Positions 7,710-9,040 of a stretch of DNA of 9,040 nt are shown in pieces. Made by a program: the position numbers and the translations under genes. Origin of the DNA: Pseudomonadota bacterium (GTDB lineage Bacteria > Pseudomonadota > Gammaproteobacteria > Burkholderiales > Ferrovaceae); assembly GCA_021828575.1 (NCBI GenBank), contig JAJZEL010000049.1:1-9040 (forward strand). The letters are read 5' to 3'. The notes under the pieces were generated by a model. It worked only from the letters and a program-made list of their open reading frames with translations. It did not search any database and was not told where the DNA came from. The number at the start of each line of letters is the position of its first letter. The stretch's first letter is position 1.

Positions 7710-7764
7710 GCTTGAAGTTGCTCCAGTGATCACCATCCGACATCATCAGACAGCGTTCAAATCT

Positions 7765-7791
7765 TTTGTCTTCTATATGATAATTGACATG
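7765..7791 (+). promoter_or_regulatory. Possible regulator site overlapping the acnA -35 element
   Basis: The pattern TTTGTC-N17-CATG overlaps the -35 hexamer of the acnA promoter and resembles the minus-strand element at 6995-7021 before sdhC. It also has short outer arms, TGTC (7767-7770) and GACA (7786-7789). A repressor bound here would block the acnA promoter. The similarity was found after the fact by eye and is modest. Confidence 0.3.
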
Positions 7792-7813
7792 CGCAAATTC
7801 CGGCGAATAAAAT
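7784..7813 (+). promoter_or_regulatory. Near-consensus promoter of acnA
   Basis: TTGACA (7784-7789, six of six) and TAAAAT (7808-7813, five of six) are separated by 18 bases, a good sigma-70 type promoter. Transcription would start near 7820, leaving a leader of about 135 bases before acnA. This is read directly from sequence; activity is inferred. Confidence 0.6.
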
Positions 7814-7844
7814 TTCCAGACGAGAACCCTCAACAACCCGGCCC

Positions 7845-7861
7845 ACCTGCAGAAACCTGCA
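7845..7861 (+). repeat. Short direct repeat in the acnA leader
   Basis: ACCTGCA occurs at 7845-7851 and again at 7855-7861, a 10-base period that places both copies on the same face of the helix. It lies downstream of the predicted acnA transcription start, inside the leader. Such a short repeat can arise by chance. Confidence 0.4.
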
Positions 7862-7955
7862 CACACCCGCCCGGAATTACTGGAAAATACTTCCTGATCA
7901 TGACAAAGAACCAGCAGGAGCCACGGTCAGGCACTGCTTACGGAGAATCACATCA

Positions 7956-9040
7956 ATGCGCCATAACCTGTTTGACACCCTGCGAACCCTGAGCCTTCCT
8001 TCGGGCCACACCCTGAAGTATTACTCCATTCCCGCCTTGCAGGAGGCTGGTGTTGCCCAAGTTTCCAGGTTGCCTGTATGCCTGAGGATTGTTCTGGAAT
8101 CCGTGTTGCGCAACTACGATGGCCTGAGAATACAGGAAGAACACGTGCGTGCCCTGGCCAACTGGCAGCCCAACGCACCCCGGACAGAAGAAATCCCATT
8201 TGTGGTGGCGCGCATTGTGCTCCAGGACTTCACAGGGGTTCCCCTCCTTGCAGATCTGGCAGCAATGCGTGGCGCAGCAAGCCGCGCTGGAAAAAATGCC
8301 GCAAAAATCGAACCCCTTGTTCCCGTCAACCTTGTCGTTGATCATTCCATTCAGGTGGATCACTACAATACACCCACCGCCTTGCAGGACAACATGGCAC
8401 TAGAGTTCAAGCGAAATGCCGAACGATACCAGTTCATGAAATGGGGCATGCAGGCGTTTGACACTTTTCGCGTGGTCCCTCCAGGAATCGGAATCGTTCA
8501 CCAGGTGAATCTGGAGTACTTGGCTCGGGGAGTCCTTCAAAAAGAAGGCGTCTGTTTTCCTGACACGCTTGTTGGAACAGACTCCCACACCACCATGATC
8601 AATGGCATTGGCGTAGTTGGCTGGGGAGTAGGTGGAATCGAGGCAGAAGCAGGAATGCTGGGACAGCCCGTCTATTTCCTCACACCTGATGTGGTCGGCG
8701 TCCACCTCCGTGGTCGACTGACCGTTGGCGTAACGGCCACCGACCTGGTTCTCACGATCACGGAAATGCTGCGCAAGGCTCGCGTAGTCGGAAAATTCGT
8801 GGAATTCTTTGGAGAAGGTGCCACCTCCCTCGCTTTACCAGACAGGGCCACCATTGCCAATATGGCCCCTGAGTATGGGGCCACGATGGGGTTTTTTCCT
8901 GTTGACGATGAAACAGTGTCCTATTTCCGATCCACGGGCCGAACAGACGAGGAAATCGAAACCTGGGTTCACTATTTGAAAGCTCAGGGACTTTTCGGCA
9001 TGCCATCGGAAAACAACTGCGCGTACAGTGAAATCCTGAC
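7956..9040 (+). CDS. acnA: Aconitate hydratase A (partial, C-terminus off the right edge)
   Basis: Cytosolic [4Fe-4S] enzyme that isomerises citrate to isocitrate through cis-aconitate. My translation from ATG 7956 stays open for 361 codons to the window edge; the family is about 890-905 residues, so only domains 1-2 and part of 3 are visible and the cluster-binding cysteines lie beyond the window. Family motifs seen are VLQDFTGVPLLADLAAMR (88-105), VVDHSIQVD (127-135), HQVNLEYLARG (182-192), LVGTDSHTTMINGIGVVGWG (205-224), EFFGEG (283-288) and ANMAPEYGATMGFFPVD (301-317). The sequence resembles AcnA/IRP1-type rather than AcnB-type aconitase. A GGAG site at 7942-7945 precedes the start by 10 bases. 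It is divergent from the GntR-type regulator and probably under its control. AcnD of the methylcitrate pathway is a less likely alternative, given the TCA neighbours. Confidence 0.95.
   Translation, partial: MRHNLFDTLRTLSLPSGHTLKYYSIPALQEAGVAQVSRLPVCLRIVLESVLRNYDGLRIQEEHVRALANWQPNAPRTEEIPFVVARIVLQDFTGVPLLADLAAMRGAASRAGKNAAKIEPLVPVNLVVDHSIQVDHYNTPTALQDNMALEFKRNAERYQFMKWGMQAFDTFRVVPPGIGIVHQVNLEYLARGVLQKEGVCFPDTLVGTDSHTTMINGIGVVGWGVGGIEAEAGMLGQPVYFLTPDVVGVHLRGRLTVGVTATDLVLTITEMLRKARVVGKFVEFFGEGATSLALPDRATIANMAPEYGATMGFFPVDDETVSYFRSTGRTDEEIETWVHYLKAQGLFGMPSENNCAYSEIL

Larger units (their letters stand above)
7710..7955. promoter_or_regulatory. Divergent control region between the regulator and acnA
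   Basis: About 220-250 bases separate the two divergent genes. It holds the near-consensus acnA promoter at 7784-7813, an overlapping candidate regulator motif at 7765-7791, the 8-base palindrome GTGATCAC at 7726-7733 next to the longer possible regulator start, and a 10-base-phased direct repeat at 7845-7861. I could not find a convincing promoter facing the regulator gene, although TATCAT and TATAGA on the minus strand around 7774-7784 are possible -10 elements without a good -35 partner. No open frame with coding features or RNA gene is seen here. Confidence 0.7.

Noticed and set aside
7953..8363. A 136-codon open frame on the minus strand opposite acnA
   Set aside because: The plus strand encodes an intact, strongly conserved aconitase N-terminus here, so the minus-strand frame is a shadow.
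1..9040. A novel accessory, defence or mobile system
   Set aside because: All long intervals are explained by intact core-metabolism genes with conserved catalytic residues. I saw no transposase, integrase, tRNA, direct-repeat array, toxin-antitoxin pair or change in base composition.

Overview
This window is a compact tricarboxylic acid (TCA) cycle locus. Every stretch longer than about 300 bases is accounted for by a recognisable gene. On the minus strand, read from right to left, it holds a GntR/HutC-type regulator, sdhC, sdhD, sdhA, sdhB, sdhE, gltA and the first 720 codons of sucA, which runs off the left edge. On the plus strand, divergent from the regulator, is the first 361 codons of acnA (aconitase), which runs off the right edge.

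The gene order sdhCDAB-sdhE-gltA-sucA, with a UTRA-domain GntR regulator and aconitase just upstream, is the arrangement I know from Betaproteobacteria. The protein sequences also read as betaproteobacterial (for example the AcnA core around residues 160-240 and the SdhA C-terminus). Base composition looks close to half G+C by eye, so I infer a betaproteobacterium of moderate GC content. Genus cannot be assigned from this window.

Layout: 1-2160 sucA (partial); 2188-3483 gltA; 3499-3735 sdhE; 3751-4446 sdhB; 4464-6227 sdhA; 6228-6575 sdhD; 6569-6961 sdhC; 6978-7709 regulator; about 7710-7955 divergent control region; 7956-9040 acnA (partial). The minus-strand genes are separated by at most 27 bases, and sdhC/sdhD overlap, so they are probably one transcript with the regulator as first gene. 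No terminator-like structure separates them.

Together the genes cover citrate synthesis (GltA), citrate to isocitrate (AcnA), 2-oxoglutarate to succinyl-CoA (SucA, E1 component) and succinate to fumarate with quinone reduction (SdhCDAB, with SdhE as flavinylation factor). The regulator is well placed to control both divergent arms.

I found no sign of an undescribed system: no mobile element, CRISPR array, toxin, defence gene or unknown ORF. The observations worth a second look are regulatory: the regulator leading the operon, a loosely shared motif in front of acnA and sdhC, a near-consensus acnA promoter with a long leader, and a GC-rich hairpin early in sucA.
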